Positions 8,636 to 19,200 of a stretch of 36,583 nt of DNA are shown here, in pieces. The position numbers and the translations under genes were made by a program. Origin of the DNA: Planctomycetota bacterium (lineage in GTDB: Bacteria > Planctomycetota > J058); NCBI GenBank assembly GCA_016765095.1, contig JAESQQ010000517.1:1-36583 (forward strand). The letters are read 5' to 3'. Positions within the stretch are counted from its first letter, which is position 1. The number at the start of each line of letters is the position of its first letter. The notes under the pieces were generated by a model that worked only from the letters and a program-made list of their open reading frames with translations, did not search any database and had not been told where the DNA came from.

Positions 8636-11600
8636 CTACTCGTCGTCAGATTGCCACAGGTCTCGGAACCAGTCGATCGTCGAGAGCGGGTTGAGGTAAG
8701 CGGTGATCTTGGGTCCCTCTTCGCTGGTGAACGAGCCGCGGTAGTTGTAGCCCGCGCCTGGAATCCACTTGAGGAACTGGTGGAGCCCACCCGAGGTGTC
8801 GAAGGGAACGACGTCGATATCAATGTAGCCGTCGTAGCGGAAGATCCCGTCCTCGCCGTGGACCTTCATATCGCGGCCCCAGAGGTCGGCGCTCTTGATC
8901 CTGAGGCCGGTCTCGTTCATGCGGAAGTCGAGGGCTAGGTTGGGCAGGGGCTCCTGGGAGTCAGACCCTCGAATCGTGGCGACGACGACCTGGAGCGCCT
9001 TGAGGAACGCGGTGTCGAGGAGGTTGGAGTCTTCGAGGCGCAGTTGGCCTGCGCCGGAGAAGGGCCGCGGCCGCCCCGCGAGGTCGGTCCCGCCGCCCCC
9101 GCACGAGATCTTCGCGCTCAGCCGTCCGCGGAAAGCGAAGGGGATCTTGCCCTCCTTGGGGGGCTCGTCCGAGAGCCGATCCAGCTCGCGCATCATGGTC
9201 GCGAGCCTCCCGAGCCGCACGTCGCGCCCGAGGCCGAGGGCGAATTCGCAGGCGTAGGCGCCGTCTTGGAAGTCGTAGTCGGCCCGCCCGAGGAAATCGC
9301 CCTCGTAGAGCCGCGCGCGGAAGGGCTTGCCGGGCACGCCGAGCGAGAGCTTGCCCCCCTGGATTTGAAACGGACCGCGAAGGTCCCGGAATGACTGCTT
9401 GAAGAAGTCGGCTCGCGAGAGGTAGAGTTCGCCAGCGCAGCTCCCCTGCTCGAGCTCGGCGAAGCGCCCCTTGAGTCGGATCACGCCGGACATGTCCGTG
9501 AAGCCGATTCCGTCCGCGCGCTCGCCGGGCCGAGGGGGCGGGGCGTCGTCGAAGCGAGTGAGGGTCATAGCGGCGTCGCGGAAGCGAGTCTCGGTCACCC
9601 AACGCATGGCGTCGCGGGGGTCGGTTGGCTGGTAGATCCAGGCCTCGACGTCGAAGGTCCCCGCCAGATCGAACTGATCGAGGGTCTCGCGCCAGGTCGC
9701 TGGGAGCCGGGCCTCGAAGCGCTCGCGGAGGCTAGTCGGTCGATCGGGGCCCTTGACCAGGGGGTAGCGCTGGAAGTGCGTGATCGAGACGCGATAGACC
9801 TGCCCGGCCTTCCCGCGACCGGGGAATCGCTTCTCGCGCCCGGCCTCGCGCCGGATTCGAATCCGGGCCGCGTCGGGGTCCGCGGGCGCTGTCCCCCCTT
9901 GGACACGCGGGGGCGAGAGGAATCCGGTCAGGTCGATCTTGACCGGCTCGCCGTCCTCGATCCGGGCCGTTCCTGTCAGGCCGCTGACGGGGACGGCGGC
10001 GAAGTCCGCCCGAACCAAGGCCCCGCGTGGGCGAGCCTCAATGTGCACGTGCACTGTGTCGTTGGGGGACGCCTGGAAAGTCCGCAGGCTGAGTTCGGTC
10101 GGGCCTTCGACGTAGAAGGTCTTGAAGAACTCCTGGGCGGCTTCACCGGCGAGCGCTCGGGTCCGCTGGTTGATCACGAGGCCGCGGAGCTCGACGGGCA
10201 TGTCGAATCCAGTGATCTCGCCGTCTGCGAGGCGGATCTCGCCAGCCGCGAGGGTCAGGCGGGCCTTGGCGGTCGTGGCGCTCATGTCTCGGAACGTGAT
10301 CCGCTCGGGGGCGATCCCGATTCGCCCCTCGAGGTCGGTCACGGGCGCGGACTTGAGCTGGCTCATTCGCTCGTGGATTCGGTGGAGCGTGATCCTCCCC
10401 TTGGTCGCCCTCAGCTCGCCTCGGACGTCGGCCGGGCGGCTGGGATCGAGTCGGATCTTCAACGAGCCGCTCAACTCGCCGCTCGGCGAGAGCACTCGGA
10501 GCGCGTCGCGGGTCCCCTCGGGGAGGACCTCGACGAGGGTCCGCTCGAGGGGGACCCGCTCGAGCGTGACGTTGAGTTCGAGGGGCGGCGGCTCGGCACC
10601 TCCGAGGTCGATCCAGCCCGTGACTTGGAGCGATCCGCCTTGCGGCTTGCCCCCCAGCACCCGCCGGGCCACCGCGTCGTGGAGCAGGACTCGGTCCACA
10701 GCGACCTCCACGTGGAACCGCTCGACGCGGAGGGGGACGTCGAAGGCCTTGGGCCGGACCTCGAGTCCAGCTCCGACGCCCTTGACCCAAAGCGCCTGGG
10801 GGCTCTCGATGTGGACTTCGACTTGACGCGCGAGTCCGCTCGGCCGGACGGTCTTGAGCAGGTCGCGAATCAGGGCGGGGAGGACTTCGACCTTGAGTTC
10901 GCCGATCGTGGCGTTGAGGTTGGCGTCGAACTCGAGGCCGTCCTTGGGCTGAGTCGGAGGGAGGCTCAGGGTTCCGCTCGCGAGCGCGGCGATCACTCCC
11001 TCTCCTTCGAGGGCGAGGTCGAGCGCGATGTCGATTCGGTCCGGGGCCTCTTGTTCGTCGGTCGCGAACTGAGGCCGGACCTCGAGCGTGCCCGTCGCCA
11101 CGAGCGGGATCGAGGCTTCGAGGTGGTCGAAGCCGACCTTGCGGAGCTTGACCTTGATCACGGGCACGATGGGCGCGTCGAGGTGGGGCTTGGAGACCCG
11201 GACGTCGAGGTCGATCTCACCGCCCTTGAGCCGGAAGGGCTCGATCATGGCCTTGCTGTTCCCGGGCATGGCGTCGATCAAGCCCTGTCCGATCGGGACG
11301 TTCTTGGCCGTGACGTGCACGCTGATCAAGTCACCCGCCATGACTTGGGCCAGGACTTTCGCGGTCCCGCCGTGTTCGAGGGTCCCCTCGCAGTGGACCT
11401 GGACGTTGCCGCCTTCGCGGAGCTCGAACCAACCTTGAATGTTCTCGAGACGCTCGGGCACGTCGCGGAAGGAGGCTGAGAGGCGGCCGTCGAGGCGCGG
11501 GACCCAGACCGCGATCTGGGGCTCGGAGTTCTGATCGATCTTCACCACGTCGCGGACCGCCTCGATCCACTCGCGTTGCTGGAAATCCACGAATCGGATC

Positions 11601-13024
11601 GCCGCGTCGAGCCCCTTGGATCGAGGCTGCTCAGCGCTCGGGATCATGTCGCCCATCGCGTTCACCTCGAGGACGGCGTCGGGGTCTATGAGTCCGCGGA
11701 TCTTGCGCCCGTCGGACAGGACCAGAGTGTCCCGCTGCTCGGGACCCTTGCTGATCATGATGTGGGCCTCGGGGACTGTCCCCTGGGGATCGAACAGGTC
11801 GTAGACCGCGCGAATCTTGGGGGGGATCGCGTTCACGAGGTGGGGCGCGAGGGGGAGGTCGTAGGCCTGAACGGTGATCTGGAGGATGACGTTCTCGGTC
11901 TCACGGCCGGGGTAGACGGTCCCCCGGCTGATCAAGAGGCCCAGGCCCGGGTCGCCTGGCTTGGCGCCGCTGATCTTGGCGTGGACCTCCTCCCAGCTGA
12001 CGCCAAGGAAGCGGAGGTTTCCCTCGGCGACCGCGATCGAGATCTCGAACCGGCCGCCCTCGATATCGACCAACTCGACGGGGAAGCCCTTGGCCTTCAT
12101 GGCGACCGCGTGGGGGGTCAGCGAGAGGTCAATGCTGATTTGCTCTTGAGCCTTGGTGATCCGGGCCACGAGGTCCGCCTCGCCTCGCAGCGGGTTGATC
12201 ACGTCCCAGACCTCCGTCTGGAAGGTGGGCGGGATCAGGCCGCGGATCGCCCGGCTGACCACCGCCTTTCCGTGCGCCACGACGGAGAGCGGGCCGCCCG
12301 CGGTCTGGCTGAGCTCGACCGTGAGGTCGGGGAGGACGGCCTTGAACTCCTCGTTCCAGCCGAGGCCCTTGATCACCTGCTTGGGGCTGAGCCCCGTCTT
12401 GGGGACGACGGAGCCAATGCTGAGCGAGAGCGCGCCCTCACACGAGAGGTCCTTGAGAATCCGGATCCGTCGGTCTGGGAGGGTCCGGAGCTCCGAGACG
12501 AGGATCGTGGCGCCGATCCCCTCGAAGTCGTTCCTAAGCCGGAGGACCCCGCCTTCGATCTTGATGTCCAGGTCGAGGGGGAGGCTCGTGACCGGCTCTT
12601 CGTCTTCGGTGCTCTCGAACGCGAACCCCTTGATCTTCCCCTCGCGGGTGATTGTGAGGTTCGCGGTCGGATGGATTGCGGTGATCGAGAGCCGGGTCGG
12701 GATCAGGCCGTCGCTCTCGACCTTCAGCGTTGGGACCTCGAACAGGACGTCTTCGGGCTTGGTGCTGCCCTGTCGGTGGATCTTGACGTCTGAGAGGGTC
12801 AGCGTCCCCGTGAAGAAGTTGAACTCGGTCTTGGGGCCAAACTGGGCCGAGTAGCCCGGCAGCGCGGCGCGCACGAAGCGCTTGGCTTGGGCCTCGAGCT
12901 CGCGGGGGTTGCGGAGGAAGAGCCGGTAGTCGACGTAGACGTTGGCCGAGACCGTGAAGAGCACGATCGCGACCGCGAGGTGTCGCCGCGTGAACCTCTT
13001 TCGCAGGTTGGTGAGGGCTCCCAT
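8636..13024 (-). CDS. Very large AsmA/YhdP-like envelope protein
   Basis: ~1,460 aa, single N-terminal TM (HLAVAIVLFTVSANVYVDYRLF), long beta-rich body, AsmA-like C-terminal KWIPGAGYNYRGSFTSEEGPKITAYLNPL; alternative start at 13069. Confidence 0.72.
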   Translation of the reverse strand: MGALTNLRKRFTRRHLAVAIVLFTVSANVYVDYRLFLRNPRELEAQAKRFVRAALPGYSAQFGPKTEFNFFTGTLTLSDVKIHRQGSTKPEDVLFEVPTLKVESDGLIPTRLSITAIHPTANLTITREGKIKGFAFESTEDEEPVTSLPLDLDIKIEGGVLRLRNDFEGIGATILVSELRTLPDRRIRILKDLSCEGALSLSIGSVVPKTGLSPKQVIKGLGWNEEFKAVLPDLTVELSQTAGGPLSVVAHGKAVVSRAIRGLIPPTFQTEVWDVINPLRGEADLVARITKAQEQISIDLSLTPHAVAMKAKGFPVELVDIEGGRFEISIAVAEGNLRFLGVSWEEVHAKISGAKPGDPGLGLLISRGTVYPGRETENVILQITVQAYDLPLAPHLVNAIPPKIRAVYDLFDPQGTVPEAHIMISKGPEQRDTLVLSDGRKIRGLIDPDAVLEVNAMGDMIPSAEQPRSKGLDAAIRFVDFQQREWIEAVRDVVKIDQNSEPQIAVWVPRLDGRLSASFRDVPERLENIQGWFELREGGNVQVHCEGTLEHGGTAKVLAQVMAGDLISVHVTAKNVPIGQGLIDAMPGNSKAMIEPFRLKGGEIDLDVRVSKPHLDAPIVPVIKVKLRKVGFDHLEASIPLVATGTLEVRPQFATDEQEAPDRIDIALDLALEGEGVIAALASGTLSLPPTQPKDGLEFDANLNATIGELKVEVLPALIRDLLKTVRPSGLARQVEVHIESPQALWVKGVGAGLEVRPKAFDVPLRVERFHVEVAVDRVLLHDAVARRVLGGKPQGGSLQVTGWIDLGGAEPPPLELNVTLERVPLERTLVEVLPEGTRDALRVLSPSGELSGSLKIRLDPSRPADVRGELRATKGRITLHRIHERMSQLKSAPVTDLEGRIGIAPERITFRDMSATTAKARLTLAAGEIRLADGEITGFDMPVELRGLVINQRTRALAGEAAQEFFKTFYVEGPTELSLRTFQASPNDTVHVHIEARPRGALVRADFAAVPVSGLTGTARIEDGEPVKIDLTGFLSPPRVQGGTAPADPDAARIRIRREAGREKRFPGRGKAGQVYRVSITHFQRYPLVKGPDRPTSLRERFEARLPATWRETLDQFDLAGTFDVEAWIYQPTDPRDAMRWVTETRFRDAAMTLTRFDDAPPPRPGERADGIGFTDMSGVIRLKGRFAELEQGSCAGELYLSRADFFKQSFRDLRGPFQIQGGKLSLGVPGKPFRARLYEGDFLGRADYDFQDGAYACEFALGLGRDVRLGRLATMMRELDRLSDEPPKEGKIPFAFRGRLSAKISCGGGGTDLAGRPRPFSGAGQLRLEDSNLLDTAFLKALQVVVATIRGSDSQEPLPNLALDFRMNETGLRIKSADLWGRDMKVHGEDGIFRYDGYIDIDVVPFDTSGGLHQFLKWIPGAGYNYRGSFTSEEGPKITAYLNPLSTIDWFRDLWQSDDE

Positions 13025-13113
13025 GTGGAGCGCATGATAGGCGGGCTCGATCGAATCCGCAGGCTCCACCGGCGCGAAGGGGCCGATCTCCCGGGTGAGG
13101 CTCCGCTGGGGCC

Positions 13114-14055
13114 CTACTCGCCGGGAACGTCGGCCGGGGGCTCGTCGTCTGCGGGAACGTCGGCCGGGGGCTCGTCGTCTGTGGGAGCGTCGTCCATGGG
13201 AACGTCGTCCATGGGAGCGTCGTCCATGGGCGTGTCGGCGTCGCTCGGAGCCTCTTCGTCCAGGTCGTCCTCGACTGTGTTACTGACGGTCAAGGTCTCG
13301 GGGGTGGGCTTGGCCTTGGACTCGTTGCCCGCGAAGAAGGCCCTCAGGCCAGTGGTTGGAGCGTTGCTCCGGAGGATCTTGGCCTTCGCTAGAGCCACCT
13401 CGTAGTGGTCTGAGAACCGGTCCATTTCCCGCTTTGAGGTGTCGATCAACTCCTCGCACTCGAACCGACTCATGCCCGCGCGGACTGCGCGACGGCAGTA
13501 GCGAATCGCTTCCTTCTCGGAGAACCCAAGACGCATGAGGTCCTTGTAGACCGGCAGCCAGTGGAGGGCGTTTCCGCAGTGAGGCGGGCGGTCGATCATG
13601 CGCTCGAGGGGATACCACAGCTCAACGGCCTCCTCGGTCGGCAGCCCGTAGGCAAAGGCGTCCTGGTCCTTCTTCTCTGACGTTGCTCCCTGAGCGACGT
13701 GGGCGGCGTCTAGGGCGTCGAGGAATGCCTCAGCGTCCTCCTCGTGGATATCGAGGAGCTTATCTATGTCGCGGGCGCTGACGGTCGTGCGAGCGCTGCG
13801 GCGAACCTGGTGGTCTGCCTCCTCGGGGAGGACCCCAATCGCGACCATGCCGGTGAAGACCGACGACCAGCGCAGGGAGCTGGCGTAGTAGGGCGGGTGC
13901 TCGAGGTCGTCGCAGAGCTTATCGAGGAGCTCCTGGGCCAAGACCTCTTCGTCGATCTCGGTCTCTGCCTCAGGGGCTTGGTTGTTGTGGTTGTGCGCAC
14001 AGCCTGCGCTGAACACCCCGAGCAAGATCGCCGCGGCGAAGAGTCGTGATTTCAC
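13114..14055 (-). CDS. Lipoprotein with Pro/Asp-rich tandem-repeat C-terminus
   Basis: Signal plus lipobox MKSRLFAAAILLGVFSAGC; tail PMDDAPMDDVPMDDAPTDDEPPADVPADDEPPADVPGE. Confidence 0.85.
   Translation of the reverse strand: MKSRLFAAAILLGVFSAGCAHNHNNQAPEAETEIDEEVLAQELLDKLCDDLEHPPYYASSLRWSSVFTGMVAIGVLPEEADHQVRRSARTTVSARDIDKLLDIHEEDAEAFLDALDAAHVAQGATSEKKDQDAFAYGLPTEEAVELWYPLERMIDRPPHCGNALHWLPVYKDLMRLGFSEKEAIRYCRRAVRAGMSRFECEELIDTSKREMDRFSDHYEVALAKAKILRSNAPTTGLRAFFAGNESKAKPTPETLTVSNTVEDDLDEEAPSDADTPMDDAPMDDVPMDDAPTDDEPPADVPADDEPPADVPGE
13122..13226. repeat. Coding minisatellite: 2 x 30 bp plus 3 x 15 bp
   Basis: cgggaacgtcggccgggggctcgtcgtctg twice (13122-13181), then tgggagcgtcgtcca-type unit three times (13182-13226). 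Confidence 0.9.
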
Positions 14056-14167
14056 AGCCCACCTCCAGTGATGCGCGCCAAGATAACTCCAACTGGGGCT
14101 GATTTCTTGCTTCTTGGCGGGCGTGTTTGTTCCAAGGGCCAGAGCCGTCGCGCGAAGGGGCTCCTCG

Positions 14168-16240
14168 TCAGCGATCGCGGAGGGCGCCGGTCAGGCCCGC
14201 GGAGGAGCCCAAATGAGCGTCCAAGGCGGCTTGGCGCCGGAGTCTGGCCTTCGCTGGGTCCAACAGGCGACGGTCTTCCTTGCGGAGGAGCGCTGCGGCC
14301 AGGTCGAGGACGAGGGCCTGGTCCTCGTAGGTCTGCGCTCGGTTCTTGCTCGCGCCGCCAAGCGAGTGGCCCAGCGCGCTCCGAAGCCGACTGCGGCCCC
14401 AGGCTGCGAGGCGATCGGTTCGCCCCCCGTAGAGGTCATGCCTCACGCCGAGGCCGGCTCGGAGCCAGCGCGCCTCGCTGAGATCGAGCTCTGTCAGGAG
14501 CACGTGGGGGCGCCGCTTGGCGGCGTAGATATCTCTCAGGGCCTTCGCTGTTGCCTCTCGGTTGGCCTCGATCGCGGCGCCGGCGTCGGCTGCGATCTCC
14601 TCGCGCTCGGATTCTTCCCGGGCGGCAGCCCAGGCCTCGAGGGAGCCGTAACGAGCGAGGAGCCGAGCCTTGAGCGCGGGGGTTCGCTCGAGGCGCTCGA
14701 GCGAGGCGCGGTGCTTGTCCGCGAGGACCTTGGCGCGCTCGCCGAGCTTGGCCATTCGGGCCATGAGGCGGGCCTCCTCGTCCTGGAGCGGTGTCAGGAG
14801 CCAGGCTCGGTAGGCGTCCCAGGCCTCGCCGTAGGTCGCTACAGCCGCGGCCACAGCGTCGGGTTTGGGGTTCTTGGCGAAGGCCTCGATCAGGGTCAGG
14901 CCCGCCTCGCCCAGGGCCTCGCGGGCCGCGCGGGCGTCCTTCCAGGCGTTGAACTGGCGCTCGATCGCGTCGGCGGCGATCAGGACGATCGTTGTCTCGG
15001 CGACGGTGTAGGCGAAGCTCCCGAGGCGACCGGCGCGGCGGAAGGTCAGCCCGAGCCGCGTCAGCCGAGAGGAGCGGGCGCCGACCCAGCGGAGCGCGCT
15101 GAGCTGAGTTCGGACCGCGGTCGAGGCCAACCCGAGCGCGGTCAGGGAGACCGCGAATCGCTCCCCGTCGAAGGTCCCCGTCGCGAGCTGGGGGAGGGCC
15201 AACCCGGCCGCCAGGGCGAGGTTCGACTTGAGGAGATTGCTCACAAAGCGCGGCCGGACGTGGGCTTGGAGGTAGCGCGCGTAGGCGACCTCGCCGGCCC
15301 GGGCGCCTACCGCGAAGAGTCCGTAGTGGACGAAAAAATCGGTGCTCGCGAGGCCGTCGAAGAACTCTCCGATCCGGAGCTTGTCGCCGGTGTGCATGAC
15401 CACCGCGAGCTCCTTGAGGAACAGCGCGAGCGTGAATCGCGCCAGCCCGCTGCCCTCCTCGACCAGGACTCGGTCTCGGAGGAGCGTCTTCCAGCGGAGC
15501 GTCTTGTCCGCCCGGCGGTAGCGATCGAGGAGCCCGGCCTTGCGGGCCAACTCGGTCTGATACTTGGCCGTCAGCTTGTTGACCGAGGCCTCGAGCTTGG
15601 CGGCGAGCTCGGGCGAGCGGGGCCGGAGGCTCTCGATCACCTGTTCGCGCGTCGCCTGGAGGTAGCCGAGCTTCCCGACGACCTCCCAGCCCCTCATGTC
15701 GCGCACGTTGTCGAGGCGGTCGAAGTATTTGAGGACGTGCGCGCTCTTGGGGGCGGTTCGGAAGCGCTCGTAGTAAGCCTTGTCGCGGGCGACTTTGTCA
15801 CCACGGAAGCGCTCGATCGGGTCGAGGGTGACCCACTGCACGATCTCGGCTGTCTTGGGTCCAAAGGCTGCCCGGATCTTCTCGATCCCGACCTTGGTGT
15901 CCTCGACCACGTCGTGGAGCACGGCGGCCTCGACCGCCACGCGATCACCGGGGGAGCCCTTGAGGAGCGCCTGGCTGATCCTCAGCGCGTGGAGGATCGC
16001 GGGCTTCCCGCCGCTTCGCACTTGCCCGTGGTGGGCCTCGCGCGCGAACTCGATCACGCGCTTGTAGCGCGCCAACTCCGCGGGGCTGAACCCAGCGGCC
16101 TTGGCGGCGGCCACGGTCTCGGCGATCGACTTCTGGATGTCCGCTGTCAGGTCTTGGCCTGTCGCAGGAGCGAGCAGTGCCAGACAGAGCAGGACGGGCG
16201 CTAGGGCAGAGCGGAGCGAGATTGCGGATCGAGTGGTCAC
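14168..16240 (-). CDS. Exported RelA/SpoT-type HD hydrolase-like protein fused to a novel C-terminal domain
   Basis: N-terminal signal (ALAPVLLCLALLAPATGQ); AREAHHGQVRSGGKPAILHALRIS, AAVLHDVVEDTKVGIEKIRAAFG, DRLDNVRDMRG match the HD hydrolase family pattern; C-terminal ~430 aa shared with the next gene. Confidence 0.82.
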   Translation of the reverse strand: MTTRSAISLRSALAPVLLCLALLAPATGQDLTADIQKSIAETVAAAKAAGFSPAELARYKRVIEFAREAHHGQVRSGGKPAILHALRISQALLKGSPGDRVAVEAAVLHDVVEDTKVGIEKIRAAFGPKTAEIVQWVTLDPIERFRGDKVARDKAYYERFRTAPKSAHVLKYFDRLDNVRDMRGWEVVGKLGYLQATREQVIESLRPRSPELAAKLEASVNKLTAKYQTELARKAGLLDRYRRADKTLRWKTLLRDRVLVEEGSGLARFTLALFLKELAVVMHTGDKLRIGEFFDGLASTDFFVHYGLFAVGARAGEVAYARYLQAHVRPRFVSNLLKSNLALAAGLALPQLATGTFDGERFAVSLTALGLASTAVRTQLSALRWVGARSSRLTRLGLTFRRAGRLGSFAYTVAETTIVLIAADAIERQFNAWKDARAAREALGEAGLTLIEAFAKNPKPDAVAAAVATYGEAWDAYRAWLLTPLQDEEARLMARMAKLGERAKVLADKHRASLERLERTPALKARLLARYGSLEAWAAAREESEREEIAADAGAAIEANREATAKALRDIYAAKRRPHVLLTELDLSEARWLRAGLGVRHDLYGGRTDRLAAWGRSRLRSALGHSLGGASKNRAQTYEDQALVLDLAAALLRKEDRRLLDPAKARLRRQAALDAHLGSSAGLTGALRDR

Positions 16241-16264
16241 GTTAGGGCGAGGGCCTCCTCGGGC

Positions 16265-19200
16265 TCAGTCGTCGCTCTCGCCCATGCGCTCGAGGGCCTT
16301 GGCCGCGCCTTCGTTGCTGGGGCCTGCGTCGACGATCCCCGACTTGTGCTCGATCAACTCGGTGTCCATGCGCTTGGTCTTGGCGATCAAGGCGACGAGG
16401 TCCTTGAGGACTTCGGCGTTGGCTGCTCTCCCTTGGGCGCGCAAGGCGGCGGCGACTTTGTTCAGGATCAGGGTCTCGTCGTCGTAAGCCTGGAGGCGGT
16501 TGGTCGAGGTGGACTCGAGGGCGTTGTTGAGCCCGCGCTCCGACCAGCTCCGACCGACGTTTGCGAGGACGTCGCCTCGAGTCCGGTAGGGGTCGCCAGC
16601 GGCGCCCCGCTCCGCGCCGAGCAGCTGCCAGTCGAGGTCCTCGACCCCGTCGAGGATTCCCTTTGCACGGCGATCACCCTTGTAGACCTTGTTCAGGCCC
16701 GCCTCGAGCGCGTTGAGGTAGGAAGCTGAATACATGTCGGCTTTGCGGTCGAGCTCCTTCTCGTCGGCCTTGACGAGGCTGTCGGCGTAGCCCTCGAGCG
16801 AGCCGTAGCGCCGGACCATGCTCTTCTTTAGAGCGGGGTAAGACTCGAGGCGTCCCAAGGCCGCCGCGCGCTTGTCCGCGGCGAGCTTGGCGTCCTTAGC
16901 GAGCTTGGCTATGCGCTCGGCGTAGACCGCCTCTTCCATGTAGAGCGGGGTGTAGAGGTAGTTGCGGTAGTCGATCCACTTCTCGTGGTACTTATCTGCC
17001 GCGTCGTTTATGTCCTCGGGCGTCGCGTCGGCGTCTCCGGCGGCCTTGAAGAACGTCCGGCCCGCGTCGCGCATGCGATCGCGCGCCTCGGACAGCTCGA
17101 GCTTTTCGTTGACCCAGCCGCCGACCTCGTCGGCGAGGTAGAGGACGACCGCCAGCTCGGCGGCGGTGTAGAACCAGCCGGTCATGCGCGCCAGGCGGGT
17201 GCTCAGGCCGAGGCGGGCCAGGGTGCCCGCGCTGCGCGCCTTGCGGAGGTTGACGACCCACTTGATCCCGGCTGCGCCGCTCTTGACCGCCGCGCTCGAG
17301 AGCGAGAGCGAGCCGAGCGAGATCGTGAGCGCCTTCCCGCTGAAGTTGCCCTCCGCGATCATGGGTAGGGCCAAGCCCGCCCCGAGCACGAGGTTGGTCT
17401 TGAGGATCCCGTTCACGAAGCCGGGCTTGATATAGCGCTGGGCGTATTTGACGTAGGCGACTTCACCGATCCGGGCGCCGGCCACGAACAAGCCGTATTG
17501 CTTGTAGAAGTCGGTCGTCATGAGCCCGTCGTAGAACTCCTCGATCCGGCTCCGGTCGCCGGTCGCGGCGACGGTCGCGACCTCCTTGAGGAACAGCGCG
17601 AGGCCGAAGTGAGCCAAGCCGCCGACTTCGCTCAGCGCCTTGCTGCGAGTCAGCTCCTTCCACTTGAGCGTCCCGTCGGCGCGACGAAAGGCCTTGAGCG
17701 GGTCCTTGCCGCCGAGCGCGGCGTCTTCGAGCGCGCGGATCCGCGCTCGCTCGCTGCCGTAGCGCTTGAAGACCTTGAGGCGCTCGATCAAAGAGCGGGT
17801 GTGGGCCTTGCCGACGGGGTTCTTGAACACGCCGACCGCAGCCCGGATCGCCATGTCGCTCAGGGGTCCGCGCGCGATCTCATAGGCCCGCACGCCCTCC
17901 ATGTCGGCGACCTTCTCGACCTTGACGCCGCTGACGTGCGCCAACTCGTGGGCGGCGATCAAGCCGACGGCCTGGCGAATCACGGCCCGGCGGGCCTCAG
18001 AGGGGAGGTTGGCGGTCTTTTCGGCGAGGGCGTCGAGGAGCCCTTGGCTGATTCGAACCTTGGAGCCTTGGGCCTCAGCGAGCACGTCGCTCGTCTTGAC
18101 GATCTCGAAGGTCGAGGTTTGGAGGTTCGCCTTGCCGCGCTGGAGCTCAGCGCGCTCTTGGCCGGTGGCCTCTGCGATTCGCTCGTCCATGCGAGCGACC
18201 ATGCCCTCGCGGATCGCGGTCAGATCGGGGGCGAGGCTCTTGGCGTCGAAGCGAGGCTGGGCCTTCTCGGCGTCGGACGCGGCGCGGCGCGGGGCGAAGC
18301 CCTCGGCCGCTGGCGGGTTGGCGGCGGCCCACTCGGCAGCGCGGTTCTTGCCGGTTTCGTTGCGGTAGCGCTCGGTCCGCTCCTCGATCTCCTTGGGCTT
18401 AAAGACCGAGGTCTCATACCACTCGAAGAGCTTGGCGCTCCGGCCGGAGTCCTTGTAGACCTCGTTCATGAAGTCGTAAATGATCCGCCGCGCGCGGCTG
18501 GCGGTCTTCATGGGCTGATAGCCCTCTGTGCCGAGTTGGCCGAACTCACCGCCTTGGACGCGCTCGGCGAGGCGCACGAGCTTGCGCGTATAGATGGCCT
18601 TCTGCTTGGCGACTTGCTCTTGGACGCCCTCGGGCAGGGCCGGGTCGTATTCGAGCGGGAGGAAGAGCCAATTGAAGGAGCTCGGGAGGAGCATTTTCTT
18701 CCCGGCCTCGGTGTCGGCGGTCGCGAGCGCCTTAACGCCCGTGCGGAGGTCTGCGTCGGCCATTGAGGAGCTGACGTTGAACCGCCCCTTGTTTTTGAGG
18801 ACCTCGTCGGCGAGCCACTCGAGCTCGCCGGCGTTCCAGCTGCTCTTGCCGGCGCTCCCGAAGCTGCGGAACTTGATCACGCCCTTGGAGCTGTGCTCGA
18901 ACATGGGGTTGGTCGCGTCGTAGACGGTCTTGCTCCCGTTGGTTCCGCCGTTTCCGAAGGTCTCGGCCGTCGCCTTGAGGTAGCTCTCAAGGCGGCCCGT
19001 GTCCTTCATGAGGCCGCGGAACTCAATGTCGATCTTGCGCTCTTCGCCGTTGCCGAGGCGTGAGACGCGGATCCCGCGGCGCTCGATAATGTCGCCTTGG
19101 GCGCGGGGGTTCTCGGCCGAGAAGATCTTCAGAGCCTTGCGTAGCTCCTCGACGTTGACCGGCTGGTTGTCCATGGACTTGAGCACGAAGTCGGTCTTGG

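Noticed and set aside
7864-8694. 276-aa plus-strand ORF
   Set aside because: Antisense of the acidic-tail protein; low-complexity V/E/D composition.
9776-11479. 567-aa plus-strand ORF (and 11576..12793)
   Set aside because: Antisense of the AsmA-like gene, D/E/R/L-biased with no domain.
14114-16204. 696-aa plus-strand ORF
   Set aside because: Antisense of the HD-domain gene, which has clear motifs.
17498-18766. 422-aa plus-strand ORF
   Set aside because: Antisense of the HExxH gene.
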